Assembly: GCF_024206495.1 (NCBI RefSeq)
Contig: NZ_JAMBPQ010000006.1
Location: forward strand, 1 to 64,000
DNA: 64,000 bases
From: Paraburkholderia sp. CNPSo 3272
GTDB lineage: Bacteria > Pseudomonadota > Gammaproteobacteria > Burkholderiales > Burkholderiaceae
Reading direction: 5' to 3'
Shown: piece by piece, positions 26,343 to 35,461 of the stretch
Position numbering within the stretch: position 1 is the stretch's first letter
Layout of the letters: every line of letters starts with the position of its first letter
Translations under genes and position numbers: made by a program
The notes under the pieces: generated by a model
What the model was told of the DNA's origin: nothing
Databases searched by the model: none
Seen by the model: the letters and a program-made list of their open reading frames with translations, nothing else

Positions 26343-26786
26343 TCAATCAGCGGTGTGGATGACGGGTGTGACAAGCGGTTCGATCTGTGCGGCTTGTGTG
26401 TCTTGCGCGCTCCCGCCGGCAGGTGGCTTCGCCGGCGAGCGCACGGCGTTCGCGGGCAAGGCGACGCCGGCGTTTGCCATGCTGTTCGCACTATCTGGGA
26501 GATTCGATGCGCCCGCATCTGACGCCAGCGTGAATGCGTTCGCGAGCGGCGTGCGCTGTGGATTGCTGCCCGGCTGCGCTTGCGCGAGTTCGCGTGCCGC
26601 GTTCGTGGTGAGCGCGGCGCGCGCGTCGCTATCGCGTGCGCTGCATGCGCCAAGCGTACACAGCGCGGCTGCGCATGCAAACAGCATGGCGGGCGCACGC
26701 ATCGTCGCGAATGCAGCGGGCAGGCTCAAACGTCTGCGCAACGCGCCTTGCCATGGCAAGCGCGCCGGCGCGGATTCGACCGTCAT
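26343..26786 (-). CDS. Hypothetical lipoprotein upstream of phospholipase C
   Basis: 147 residues from ATG 26786, which has GGAG 6 bases upstream. A hydrophobic stretch ends in a lipobox, LGAC, with Cys48; starting at the second Met (26702) would give a more ordinary signal length. The mature part is Ala/Asn/Pro-rich without a known domain. It lies 89 bp upstream of plcN in the same direction and may belong to its transcript. I do not recognise a family. Confidence 0.55.
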   Translation of the reverse strand: MTVESAPARLPWQGALRRRLSLPAAFATMRAPAMLFACAAALCTLGACSARDSDARAALTTNAARELAQAQPGSNPQRTPLANAFTLASDAGASNLPDSANSMANAGVALPANAVRSPAKPPAGGSAQDTQAAQIEPLVTPVIHTAD

Positions 26787-26949
26787 CGAAGTCTCCGTCC
26801 AGATAGAGGCACAACAACGGCTCGAGGAGCGGCCCGAGCGGGGCCTCGCGCGCAGCACAGACAGCGGCGAGGCAACGCCGAAGCATAACGATGCCGCTTT
26901 TAAATTTTGTGACGGTGCGTGCTTCCGCTCGAAGCGCGGCGCAGGCGGA

Positions 26950-27351
26950 TCAGCCTGGCGCGTTGCGGATCTGCAGTTCCGCGTATCCGGTCGAGGAATC
27001 GAGTTCGCGTGAGAAACGATGGCCGGGCAGCAGCACCAGCAACAGTTCTGCCGTAGTGCGCACAGTGCAGCCGCGCGCGACGTGGCCGCCCAACACGCGG
27101 CCTTGCGCGTCGGACACGGACATGTGCAAATGGGCGCCATCGGGCGACACCGAGCCCGCGAGCGTAAGAATTTCCAGGTCGCCGCGCAATTCGGTCGGCG
27201 TTTCGGCGCCCGCGAAGCGCAACTGGGCGACGCTCAGGCTGCCGATGCCCTGCATGACGAACGCCGCATGCGAGGCTTGCTGGCCCAGCAAGCTTTCGAC
27301 TGCGACGCGCAGATCGTCGCCAGGAGACAGCCGTACCGGATGGATTTGCAT
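26950..27351 (-). CDS. PPC-domain (DUF296) protein
   Basis: 133 residues. The body matches the PPC/DUF296 fold: LRLSPGDDL-like opening (VRLSPGDDLRVAVESLL), HAAFVMQGIGSLSVAQLRF, then HLHMSVSDAQGRVLGGHV. In bacteria these are small trimeric proteins, some of them DNA-binding. ATG 27351 (preceded by GAGG) is chosen over the GTG at 27471 because the longer frame would run through a perfect 10-bp terminator-like hairpin at 27424-27448 and the family normally starts at this point. Function unknown. Confidence 0.78.
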   Translation of the reverse strand: MQIHPVRLSPGDDLRVAVESLLGQQASHAAFVMQGIGSLSVAQLRFAGAETPTELRGDLEILTLAGSVSPDGAHLHMSVSDAQGRVLGGHVARGCTVRTTAELLLVLLPGHRFSRELDSSTGYAELQIRNAPG

Positions 27352-27423
27352 GCTGGCCTCGGGGTCGTCGTATCCGGGACAGATTAGGCCGGGACGAAGC
27401 ATGAGGCAAGTCGCGACATGGGC

Positions 27424-27448
27424 AGCGGCCCGCTCGAAGCGGGCCGCT
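27424..27448 (-). terminator. Perfect 10-bp GC-rich hairpin after the DUF4148 gene
   Basis: AGCGGCCCGC, loop TCGAA, then GCGGGCCGCT. It begins 26 bases after the DUF4148 stop on the minus strand. It lacks a T-tract, but its strength and position suggest a transcript end. Confidence 0.55.
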
Positions 27449-27474
27449 CTTGCATTCGCATCTTCAGTCACCCA

Positions 27475-27795
27475 TCACCGATGCGCGTAGAGCGAACCGA
27501 AGCCAGGAATGTCGTGAGGCGCCGAAGCCGTGGGCGCGCCCGCTGCTGACGAACCATTCGCCACGCCGCCGAACGCCGATGCCGCCGCGGCATTCTGCGC
27601 ACTCACCTTCGCTTCGGCGGCCTCGATGTGCTGCGGATAGTCGTTGTAGTCGGCCGCAGGGTTGTAGCCGGCTTGCTGAAGCTGCACCAGTTCGGCGCGG
27701 ACCTGGGCACGCGTGATCGGCTCGGCCGACTGCGCGAAAGAGACGACGGGAACGGCGACGACAGCGGCAACGATCAGCGACTTGATGAGTTTCAT
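27475..27795 (-). CDS. DUF4148-family secreted protein
   Basis: 106 residues. A Sec signal (LIVAAVVAVPVVSFAQ) is followed by ITRAQVRAELVQLQQAGYNP, the DUF4148 signature that is very common and multicopy in Burkholderia and Paraburkholderia. AGGTGG precedes the ATG. The tail is Ala/Ser-rich. Periplasmic; function unknown. It is monocistronic, judging by the hairpin after it. Confidence 0.85.
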   Translation of the reverse strand: MKLIKSLIVAAVVAVPVVSFAQSAEPITRAQVRAELVQLQQAGYNPAADYNDYPQHIEAAEAKVSAQNAAAASAFGGVANGSSAAGAPTASAPHDIPGFGSLYAHR

Positions 27796-28003
27796 GGTAT
27801 CCACCTGTAAGCAATGAGTTATGTCGGACCACGATTGCGTGGCTCGTGCATCCAGTCTTTTCGATGTCTGCCTGGCGACGTCGCTGACTGGCATGGGTGT
27901 ATTTGAACTCCCGCACGTATCCCGCTTGTTTCCGGGAACCCCTGCTTTTGCAAGCCTGCTTGTCCATTGCCACGGTGGATACACAACCATACAAAACCCC
28001 TCC

Positions 28004-29506
28004 CTACTCCCGCATCTCGCTCAGCGACATCCCGTTCGGACGCAGGCGCAAGCGCGTATCGATGCGCTGCCACGGCAGGTCCGCGGGGTCGGCGGCCATG
28101 GGGCCGGGCGCCTTCGCCACGAGATGCGCCGAGGCTATAGCGTCGAAATCGGCGCGATAGTGGACCGAACTCTTGTTCACCAGAATCTTCATGCGCTCCG
28201 GTTCGATACCCGCCGCGCGATACAGATTGCGGTCGAAGATCTGCATCTTGACCGAGCTGACCGCGATCCTCACGCCGTCGATGCGCAGGCACGCCACCGG
28301 CCCGATCTCGGTCCACATGCCGTTCATCATCGGGCCGTCGAAACGGACGCGCCCGTCGGCGAGATGCTCCACGACGAAGCGCCCGGCGAGCGGCGCGTCG
28401 CCGGGCACGCCCGTGCCGCCCGCGAGCGCCAGTTCGATCGTCGCGCCCACGCCCGCTTCGTGCGCCTTCGCGGCCGCCTGCGGGTCCCAGATCAGGCCCA
28501 CGGCCGCGTCGCGCGCGCCCTGGCGCAACAGCGCGCGCACGAGGCCCATCGTGTTCGAGTCGCCGCCCACCCCCGGGTTGTCCTGCGTATCGGCGATGAT
28601 TACCGGCTGCGTGGCGTGTTCGGCCAGGCGCATGGCTTCGCGCACGGCGGCGTCGGGGTCGAGAAAGCGCACTTCCCAGTCGCGCTCCTGCTCGACGACG
28701 CCCGAGGCCAACTCGTTCACCGCCGCAATGAGGGCGGCTTCATCGAAGCCGTAGCCCCACACGGCCGCGCCGCACTCCGGGAAATCGGAGGCCGGAAAAC
28801 CCGGCGCGAATGAAAGCGAGACGACCGCATCGTCCTCCAATTGCGCGAGATGCGCGTAAGTGCCGCGCGCCGGCTCCGCGAGCGTGCACATGCCGTTCAC
28901 GGGAATCAGAAACGGAATGCGGCGCACATAGCGCTTGAGCCTGCGCTCGGGCTCCGCGACGAGGCGCAGGAGAATCTGCGCGGCGCGCGCGCCCGTTTCA
29001 GCCATGTCGACGTGCGGATACGTGCGATACGCGACCATGGCGTCGGCGTGCGTGAACATCTGCTCTGTCACGTTGGCGTGCAAATCGAGCGAGACCACCA
29101 CAGGCATCTCGCGGCCCACAATAGCCCGCACGCGGGCGAGCAGCGCGCCCTCGCCGTCGTCGAGATGCTCGGTGACCATCGCGCCATGCAGGTCGAGATA
29201 GATCGCGTCGAAGCCGCCGCGCCGCACGGCATCGACGATCTCGCCGGCAATGTGCTCGAACGCGTCTTCGGTCACATGCGCGGAAGCGCTCGCCCCGGCC
29301 CAGATGACCGGCACGAGCGTATGGCCCGCCGCTTCCGCCGCCTGGATGAAACCGCCGGCGGGCACGTTCACGTCGCGCAGAGAGAGCACGTCGGCGCCGC
29401 GCGTGAGCGGCGGAAAGCCCTCGCCCTGGACGAAACTTTGATAGCTGGCTTTCGTCGGCGCGAACGTGTTGGTTTCGTGCTGGAAGCCAGCGATGAGAAT
29501 CTTCAT
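28004..29506 (-). CDS. M81-family metallopeptidase (MlrC-like)
   Basis: 500 residues. The N-terminal M81 domain begins MKILIAGFQHETNTFAP and contains IYLDLHGAMV and VVSLDLHANVT, with the His and Asp residues expected to bind metal; the MlrC C-terminal domain follows from about residue 305. MlrC cleaves linearised microcystin peptides, but most members have unknown substrates and no microcystin pathway is nearby. AAGGAAA precedes the ATG. It is 75 bp downstream of an MFS transporter gene in the same direction, suggesting import and hydrolysis of a common compound. Confidence 0.87.
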   Translation of the reverse strand: MKILIAGFQHETNTFAPTKASYQSFVQGEGFPPLTRGADVLSLRDVNVPAGGFIQAAEAAGHTLVPVIWAGASASAHVTEDAFEHIAGEIVDAVRRGGFDAIYLDLHGAMVTEHLDDGEGALLARVRAIVGREMPVVVSLDLHANVTEQMFTHADAMVAYRTYPHVDMAETGARAAQILLRLVAEPERRLKRYVRRIPFLIPVNGMCTLAEPARGTYAHLAQLEDDAVVSLSFAPGFPASDFPECGAAVWGYGFDEAALIAAVNELASGVVEQERDWEVRFLDPDAAVREAMRLAEHATQPVIIADTQDNPGVGGDSNTMGLVRALLRQGARDAAVGLIWDPQAAAKAHEAGVGATIELALAGGTGVPGDAPLAGRFVVEHLADGRVRFDGPMMNGMWTEIGPVACLRIDGVRIAVSSVKMQIFDRNLYRAAGIEPERMKILVNKSSVHYRADFDAIASAHLVAKAPGPMAADPADLPWQRIDTRLRLRPNGMSLSEMRE

Positions 29507-29581
29507 TTTCCTTCACCTCTCTTGCATAGGATGACTGAACAAACCGGTTTCGTGCCGTGCCTTGAAGGCAGCGACGTACGT

Positions 29582-30871
29582 TCAGGACTTCGCGCTCGCG
29601 AGCTTCACCGAAAGAATCAGCAGCGCGCCGATGAGCGACACGCCCGCCATGGCGAGCAGCGCCGGCTGGAGGCTGCCCGTAGCCGTCTTGATCCAGCCGA
29701 TGGCCGCGGGACCCCAGAATCCGCCGGAAAGCCCAATGGTGTTGATGAGCGCGATGCCGCCCGCCGCAGCCGGCCCCTTGATGTACTCGGGCGGAATCGC
29801 CCAGAAGACGGTGTAGGCCATCCACAGCGCCATCGTCACGAGCGTGAGCAGCGCGAGCGTGGGCGCCAGGTGATTGCCCGTGGCGCCGCACACCGCAAAA
29901 AGCAGTGCGGCGGCCGCGGCCGGCACGGCGCAGTGAAAGCGCCGCTCGCCTAGCCGGTCCGAACGGCGGCCCACATAGAGCATGCCCACGGCCGCCGCGA
30001 CATACGGAATCGACGTGTACCAGCCCAGCGTGAGGAGATTGCTCACGCCCTGCGCCTTGAGAATGGCGGGCAGCCAGAAGCTGATGGCGTAAATCGACGC
30101 GATGATGCAGAAGTACGCAAACGCCAGCACATAGACCTTGCGATCGCGCAGCACGCTGCCGAACGAGGTGGCGTGCGCCTCGGGCGCGCCGACTTCGACT
30201 TCGATCTGGCGCTTTTCGGCGTCGCTCAGCCACGCGGCATCGGCCGGTCGGTCGGGCAGATAGAGGAACGTCGCGATGCCGAGCACGATGCACGGCAGGC
30301 CTTCGACGAGAAACATCCATTGCCAGCCCGCGAGGCCCGCCTTCCCCGCAAGCTGGCTCATGATGGCCGCCGAAACCGGTCCGCCGACAATGCCGCCGAT
30401 CGGGCCCGCCAGAAACACCATCGCAATGGCGCGCGCCATGCGCGAGGGGCCGTACCAGCGCGAGAGATAGAAGATCATGCCCGGTGCGAAGCCCGCTTCG
30501 AACACGCCTAGCAGGAAGCGCATGGCGTAGAACGCGGGCACGCTGCGCACGAACAGCATGCACGCCGACGTGATACCCCACAGCACGAGAATGCGCCCGA
30601 AGGTCTTGCGCGCCCCGATCTTCGGCAACAGTAGATTGCTCGGCAATTCGAACAGCACATAGCCGATGAAGAAAATGCCGGCGCCCACGCCATAGGCGGC
30701 ATCGGAGAAGCCGAGGTCGGTCTGCATCTGCAGCTTGGCGAACCCGACGTTCACGCGGTCGAGGTAAGCAAACAAATAGCAGACCAGCAGAAACGGCAGC
30801 AAGCGCGCGTTGATCCTGCTGTAGAGCGCGGAAGCGTCGAGGCTTCTCGCGCGCGGAAGAATGGCGGCCAT
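29582..30871 (-). CDS. MFS transporter, anion:cation symporter-like
   Basis: 429 residues, twelve membrane segments. The opening [27 protein letters not shown] (only its core [15 protein letters not shown] is diagnostic) is typical of the ACS family of MHS/tartrate-type permeases that take up organic acids. AGGAG precedes ATG 30871. It is followed by the M81 peptidase gene and divergent from a LysR regulator with a clear dyad between them. The substrate is unknown, probably a carboxylate or small peptide-like compound. Confidence 0.86.
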   Translation of the reverse strand: MAAILPRARSLDASALYSRINARLLPFLLVCYLFAYLDRVNVGFAKLQMQTDLGFSDAAYGVGAGIFFIGYVLFELPSNLLLPKIGARKTFGRILVLWGITSACMLFVRSVPAFYAMRFLLGVFEAGFAPGMIFYLSRWYGPSRMARAIAMVFLAGPIGGIVGGPVSAAIMSQLAGKAGLAGWQWMFLVEGLPCIVLGIATFLYLPDRPADAAWLSDAEKRQIEVEVGAPEAHATSFGSVLRDRKVYVLAFAYFCIIASIYAISFWLPAILKAQGVSNLLTLGWYTSIPYVAAAVGMLYVGRRSDRLGERRFHCAVPAAAAALLFAVCGATGNHLAPTLALLTLVTMALWMAYTVFWAIPPEYIKGPAAAGGIALINTIGLSGGFWGPAAIGWIKTATGSLQPALLAMAGVSLIGALLILSVKLASAKS

Positions 30872-30890
30872 GTCCTGTCTCCTGTCTGGT

Positions 30891-30905
30891 TTGCATTGTG
30901 TGCAA
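30891..30905. promoter_or_regulatory. LysR-type operator (T-N11-A dyad)
   Basis: TTGCA-n5-TGCAA, a perfect 15-bp dyad of T-N11-A form between the divergent MFS and LysR genes, 20 bp from the MFS start. Confidence 0.55.
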
Positions 30906-31002
30906 CACCATCGTGGCCAGGACAAACCTCGCTAGCAAGAGCAACAAAGTTCACATATCGTTCTTTTTCAGGCAACAGTCCGATCACGCGAACGAGGGCG
31001 CG

Positions 31003-31920
31003 ATGCGCGAAATCAATCAGCAGAGGCTGCGTTATTTCCACGAGGTGCTTACGCACGGCACGATCCGCGGCGCCGCGGACAGTCTGAACACCTCGCCCTC
31101 GGTCATCACGCGGCAAATCAAGCTGCTCGAGGACGAACTGGGCGCGCAACTGTTCGAGCGCCAGGCGCGCGGCGTGAAGCCCACCGAAGCGGCGGCGCAT
31201 CTGCTCGAGTTCTGGCGCGGCTATCGCGCGCAGCAGGAGAAGTTCGAGGACCAACTGCACGCGCTGCGCGGGCTCCAGCAAGGCCGCGTGGATCTGGCCG
31301 TGAGCGAAGGCTACGTGGATGCGCTCGTCGGCGAGGTCATCACGCCGTTCTGCGCGCAATATCCGAAGCTCCATGTGAGCCTCACGATGCTGCCCGTCGA
31401 CGACGTGCTGCGCGAGGTCGCCGAAAGCCGCGCGCACATCGGCCTCGCGTTCAATCCGCCGCCGCACGAGCGCATCGAGTACCGCGCGAGTTCAGCGCAG
31501 CCCGTCGTGCTGCTGGTGCGCCGCGACCATCCGCTCGCGCTGCGGGGCACGCCCGCGACGATCGACGACCTGCTCGCGTGGCCGCTCGCGTTGATGCCCA
31601 GCACGTTCGGCATCGGGCATCTCGCGAGCATGCTGGCCTTCGCGGAGAACGTCGAAATACGCGCGACGCTCACCACGAATTCGCTCACCGCGCTCAAGCG
31701 TTTTGTCGCCGTAGAAAACTTCGCGACGCTGATCGGCGAGTTCGCCGCCTCGCGCGAGATCGAAGCGGGCGAACTCGTGACCGTGCCGATCGATCACGCG
31801 CTTTTTAAAGGCACGAAGGCGCGCGTGCTCGTGAAGTCGGGGCGGCCGCTCGTCGCGGCCGCGCATGAGCTGCTCAACTGGATCCTGCAGCGCATGACGA
31901 TGTTTGAGCCGGGGGGATAA
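31003..31920 (+). CDS. LysR-family transcriptional regulator
   Basis: 305 residues from ATG 31003, which has GAGGG 4 bases upstream; a longer in-frame start at 30898 would run through the operator region. The winged helix contains [21 protein letters not shown] and [15 protein letters not shown]. It is divergent from the MFS/M81 unit and is the likely regulator of it. The effector is unknown. Confidence 0.87.
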   Translation: MREINQQRLRYFHEVLTHGTIRGAADSLNTSPSVITRQIKLLEDELGAQLFERQARGVKPTEAAAHLLEFWRGYRAQQEKFEDQLHALRGLQQGRVDLAVSEGYVDALVGEVITPFCAQYPKLHVSLTMLPVDDVLREVAESRAHIGLAFNPPPHERIEYRASSAQPVVLLVRRDHPLALRGTPATIDDLLAWPLALMPSTFGIGHLASMLAFAENVEIRATLTTNSLTALKRFVAVENFATLIGEFAASREIEAGELVTVPIDHALFKGTKARVLVKSGRPLVAAAHELLNWILQRMTMFEPGG

Positions 31921-31941
31921 AGGCGCCCCGGGAGGCGTCGG

Positions 31942-33060
31942 TCACCCGAAGCGCACGCAATACACCGGCGGCAAGTGCGCCGAAACAAGCCGCCAGTTTT
32001 CGCCGCCATCGTCCGAGGTCCATAGCGCGCCCGTGGTCGAACCCATGGCGAGGCGCGTGCCGCTGTCGTCGATGTCGAGACCGTGCCGGTACACGAGGTC
32101 GTATGCCGGTGCGGCCGGCAAGCCGTTCGAGAAGCGCTCGAACGTGCGCCCGCCGTCGCGCGTGCGCGTGACGACGAACTGGCCGTCCACAGGAACGCGG
32201 TACTGGTCTTTTTGGGCCGGCACGAACCACGCGGTGTCCGGCTCGCGCGGATGAACCACGACCGCGAAACCGAAGCTCGACGGCTGCGCTTCGATGCGCC
32301 GCCAGTGGGCCGCGCCATCGGTCGAGCGGAAGATCGCGCAATGATGCTGGGTCCACAGCACATCCGGATTCGCCGCACATTGCACCACGCGATGCGGGTC
32401 TTGCACGTTGGGTTCGCCGCGGCGCTCGGGCGGCATGTAGTCGGCTTCCATGCCCTCGGCCGTGAGGCGCCAGCTCGCGCCGCCGTCGCCGGTCTGCCAG
32501 ACGCCGCCGCACGACACACCCACCGTCACGTGCCTGCTGTCGCGCGGATCGACCATCACCGAGTGAATGCCTGGCGCGTCGTAGCCGCCGCCCGCCCATT
32601 CGCGCCGCTCCGGGCGGTCCCACAGCGAGCGGTTGAGTTCCCAGCTGTCGCCGCCGTCGGCGGAGCGGAACAGGCCGCCAGGGATCGTGCCCGCCCATAG
32701 CACGCCCGGCTCGTCGGCGCCGCCGGGTTCGAGCGACCAGATCTGCTGGAGCGACCACGACGCGGGCAGGCGGCCCAACGCGTCCGCTTCGCCGGCCTGA
32801 ATGTCCTCGGTCGGCTGTGGCGGATAGACAGGCACCGCGCATTCTTCCCAGTGCGCCATGCCCGCACGCCGGCGATGCAGCTTCACCCCGAAGTGGCCCA
32901 GGTTGAGTGCGGCATAGAGCGAGCCGTCGCGCGCATCGGGCATTACCATGCTCACCGGCTCGCCTACGAATTCAGGCTCGCCGATTGTCCAGCCGCCTTC
33001 TCGATCGGCCTGCAGAACGAACAATCCCTTGCGGGTTGCGACTAGCAATCGATCGCTCAT
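31942..33060 (-). CDS. Asp-box beta-propeller protein (sialidase/VPS10-like)
   Basis: 372 residues with no signal peptide. At least five Asp-box motifs are visible: SADGGDSW, TGDGGASW, STDGAAHW, TRDGGRTF and SDDGGENW, spaced as in six- or seven-bladed propellers. It is often labelled exo-alpha-sialidase or glycosyl hydrolase, but the sialidase arginine triad is not evident and the protein seems cytoplasmic. GGAGGAG precedes the ATG. It lies 58 bp downstream of a MoaD/ThiS-like gene, a pairing that recurs in other bacteria to my recollection. Function unknown. Confidence 0.8.
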   Translation of the reverse strand: MSDRLLVATRKGLFVLQADREGGWTIGEPEFVGEPVSMVMPDARDGSLYAALNLGHFGVKLHRRRAGMAHWEECAVPVYPPQPTEDIQAGEADALGRLPASWSLQQIWSLEPGGADEPGVLWAGTIPGGLFRSADGGDSWELNRSLWDRPERREWAGGGYDAPGIHSVMVDPRDSRHVTVGVSCGGVWQTGDGGASWRLTAEGMEADYMPPERRGEPNVQDPHRVVQCAANPDVLWTQHHCAIFRSTDGAAHWRRIEAQPSSFGFAVVVHPREPDTAWFVPAQKDQYRVPVDGQFVVTRTRDGGRTFERFSNGLPAAPAYDLVYRHGLDIDDSGTRLAMGSTTGALWTSDDGGENWRLVSAHLPPVYCVRFG

Positions 33061-33118
33061 CTCGCGTCTCCTCCTGTCGATCCAGAGTCAGCGCCCCGGT
33101 CCCATGCAAAGTTGCGGC

Positions 33119-33388
33119 TCATCCGCCGGACAGCGCCTGCACGACGTACACCCGGCTCTCATCGCCGAGCGCGTCGCTCAAATGTTCCCGATCGCGCAGG
33201 CGAACGCCGTCCACGAATACCGCCAGATGCTTACGCAATGCGCCCTGATCGTCGAGGATATAGCCGCGCAATCGAGGCTGCTCGGCAAAGACGGCATCGA
33301 ACGCTTCGCGAAGCGTGCACGCGTCGATCTCGCGCTCGGGCGTCGCGACGTGCCGCTGAATCGAAGCTGCGAAGAAGAGGTGCGCCAT
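33119..33388 (-). CDS. MoaD/ThiS-like ubiquitin-fold protein
   Basis: 89 residues ending exactly in SGG, the diglycine tail that MoaD, ThiS and other sulfur-carrier proteins need for adenylation and thiocarboxylation. The segments LREAFDAVFAEQPRLRGYIL and HLAVFVDGVRLR fit the beta-grasp fold. No E1-like activating enzyme (MoeB/ThiF) and no molybdopterin or thiamine gene is near; the partner is an Asp-box propeller. The role is unknown: sulfur carrier or protein tag are both possible. Confidence 0.75.
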   Translation of the reverse strand: MAHLFFAASIQRHVATPEREIDACTLREAFDAVFAEQPRLRGYILDDQGALRKHLAVFVDGVRLRDREHLSDALGDESRVYVVQALSGG

Positions 33389-33550
33389 GGCGGACCGGCG
33401 GTGCGGAAACGGCCGCGTCCGCCGGTTTTGTAGTTTAGGCCATCCGCCATGGGCTATGAGTCGTTGGCGCGCCCCGAAGCCAAAGTCCTGCGATGCACCG
33501 CAGCAAGCGCGGCGCGGTCAGCCCAGGCCCGCCAGACGCAAAGCCAGCCG

Positions 33551-34354
33551 CTACGGCGTGCTGCCTTCGGCCTTGGCCTTCCCGTGCAGGCAAGGTGTCG
33601 GCAGACGCATGCGGTACAGCGAAATCGCCTGGATCGTGAGCACGCAGATTATCGCTGTCCCGTAAGCAGCCAGTAGATTCCAGTGCGTGAGCGTGAGGCT
33701 CAGCACGAAGAAGAACGACGCAAATCCCAGCAGTCCCGTGGTCATGCCGCGCATCAGTTGCTGCGCCGCTTCATGGCCGATCAGTCGGTGCGCGAACACC
33801 GCGAGGATGATCGCCATGAAGGGGAACGAAGCGAGCAAGCCGCTCGCCTCGGGTCCGACGTAAGGCGCGATCAGCGTCACGCACACCACAAGGCCGGCGA
33901 TGAGCGCCATGCGCGACGGCAAATCCCACCACGGCGGTGAGAGGCGCACCGTTCTTGCCGGCTTGTTGGGAATCAGGTTGAGCGCAAGAGCAATGGCCAG
34001 AATGGCGAAAAGATAAAGACCATGCGTAGGCAGCGCGCCCCATTGCAGCACGAGGGCCACGAGCGCGAACGTGGCGCCTGCGCCTGCCAGCGCCATCTTC
34101 CATCCGCGCTCCGCGAGCCTGCAATAGACGACGCAAAACGCCGCCTGCGCAGCCGTTGCGACAAGCGAACCCGCAGTAGCTTGCGCGGCGAACGCCGGTC
34201 CGTGCTCCAGCGCGAGAAAAACGGAGACGGGCCCCGAGGTGAGCGGCAGCCCCACGAGCAACCCGCCGACCGCTTCGCCCCAGCGGCGAGCAGCGAGACT
34301 GGCGGCCAACAGCAACAACGGCGTAAAGACGAGCTTGAAAAGCAGAAGATCCAT
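33551..34354 (-). CDS. Hypothetical multi-pass membrane protein
   Basis: 267 residues, about eight hydrophobic segments. ATG 34354 begins MDLLLFKLVFTPLLLL; an in-frame TTG 15 bases upstream is less likely. The motif GGLLVGLPLTSGPVSVFLALE near residues 30-50 has the Gly/Pro pattern of small transporters, but I cannot name the family. It is divergent from a GcvA-like LysR gene, which probably controls it. Confidence 0.65.
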   Translation of the reverse strand: MDLLLFKLVFTPLLLLAASLAARRWGEAVGGLLVGLPLTSGPVSVFLALEHGPAFAAQATAGSLVATAAQAAFCVVYCRLAERGWKMALAGAGATFALVALVLQWGALPTHGLYLFAILAIALALNLIPNKPARTVRLSPPWWDLPSRMALIAGLVVCVTLIAPYVGPEASGLLASFPFMAIILAVFAHRLIGHEAAQQLMRGMTTGLLGFASFFFVLSLTLTHWNLLAAYGTAIICVLTIQAISLYRMRLPTPCLHGKAKAEGSTP

Positions 34355-34464
34355 GATGAACGACGCCAATGCGGAGAATGCGAACTTTCAGGAATGCGCG
34401 GCGGGCGTAGCACTGGTTACGTTACGTCCCGCTGCTTTGCCCATATTGAAGCCCGTCAACGTGG

Positions 34465-34491
34465 CTGACAAACCATTTGTCGTCATATAAT
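34465..34491 (+). promoter_or_regulatory. Sigma-70-like promoter of the LysR gene
   Basis: CTGACA at 34465-34470 and a consensus TATAAT at 34486-34491, spaced 15 bp, slightly short. The -10 box overlaps the most upstream possible ATG (34490), which argues for translation starting at 34511 or later. Confidence 0.45.
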
Positions 34492-34493
34492 GC

Positions 34494-34508
34494 GTGAGCA
34501 GAACTCAC
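34494..34508. promoter_or_regulatory. Dyad just before the LysR start (T-N11-A)
   Basis: GTGAG-n5-CTCAC, a perfect 15-bp inverted repeat containing T-N11-A, between the -10 box and the ATG at 34511. Autorepression by the LysR protein is likely. Confidence 0.45.
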
Positions 34509-34510
34509 AC

Positions 34511-35440
34511 ATGACGCACACACCCGGCTCCATGTTCGACCGCCTTCCCCCGCTGCAAACCCTGCGCGCCTTCGAAGCCACCGGGCGGCTGCTCAGCATG
34601 ACGCTGGCGGCCCAGGAACTGCATGTCACGCATGGCGCGGTGAGCCGGCACATCAAGACGCTCGAAAGCCATCTGGGCGTGGCGCTGTTCCAGCGCCTCA
34701 CGCGGCGCATCGTCCTGACTGAGGCCGGCGCCGAGTTCCTGCTGGCCGTGAACCACGCGCTCGCCGATTTGACCAAGGAGTCCGAGCGCCTGCGCACGCA
34801 CGACAGCGTCACGCGCCTGAAGATCAACGCCAGCGTGTCCTTTGCGAACCGCTGGCTCGCGCCGCGCCTGCATCACCTCAAGGGCCGCCATCCGGAGCTC
34901 GACGTCCACCTCGACGTGACCGACAAATACGTCGATCTCAACGACTCGGATGTCGATGTGGCGATTCGCTACGGCAGCGGACGCTATCCGCGCGTGCTGG
35001 CCGAGCGCATTCTCGACGAAACCGTGACGCCGGTTTGCAGTGCTGACTATCGGGCGAAGATGGGCGGCATGGCGTCCGTCGAGAGTCTCGCGCGCTGCAC
35101 CTTGCTGCATGAGGGCGGCATGCTCGCGAACTGGGAGCAATGGCTGGCGCTGGCGGGATTGAGCGGCGTGCGCAGCGATCGCGGCACGGCATACAGCCAT
35201 GGGAGCCTCGCGATCGAGGCGGCGATCCGAGGGGAAGGCGTCGCGCTGGGGCGCAGCGTGATCGTGGCGGACGACATCGCGGCTGGCCGGCTCGTCGCGC
35301 CGTTCCCGCAGTTGCGTCTCGAGTCCGAGCGCGGCCATGATCTCGTCTACCGCATCGGCAGCCGCGACGACCCGAAGGTGCGCGCCGTGCGCGACTGGCT
35401 CGCCGACGAAATCCGCGTCTTTCTCGCCCCGGCCGGTTGA
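34511..35440 (+). CDS. LysR-family regulator, GcvA-like
   Basis: 309 residues from ATG 34511. The opening FDRLPPLQTLRAFEATGRLLSMTLAAQELHVT, of which RLPPLQTLRAFEA is diagnostic, and HGAVSRHIKTLE match the GcvA branch. An upstream ATG (34490) overlaps the promoter, and ATG 34532 is also possible. No glycine-cleavage genes are nearby. It is divergent from an uncharacterised membrane protein that it probably regulates. Confidence 0.86.
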   Translation: MTHTPGSMFDRLPPLQTLRAFEATGRLLSMTLAAQELHVTHGAVSRHIKTLESHLGVALFQRLTRRIVLTEAGAEFLLAVNHALADLTKESERLRTHDSVTRLKINASVSFANRWLAPRLHHLKGRHPELDVHLDVTDKYVDLNDSDVDVAIRYGSGRYPRVLAERILDETVTPVCSADYRAKMGGMASVESLARCTLLHEGGMLANWEQWLALAGLSGVRSDRGTAYSHGSLAIEAAIRGEGVALGRSVIVADDIAAGRLVAPFPQLRLESERGHDLVYRIGSRDDPKVRAVRDWLADEIRVFLAPAG

Positions 35441-35461
35441 GCGCGAATCAAGCGCAAGGTC

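Noticed and set aside
28998..30947. A 649-codon minus-strand frame across the MFS and M81 genes
   Set aside because: It is a frame-shifted shadow of two real genes and is rich in Arg and Ala without domain content.
31942..33060. Annotation of the Asp-box protein as a true sialidase
   Set aside because: Asp boxes occur in many propellers. I could not find a signal peptide or a convincing arginine triad, so only the fold is claimed.
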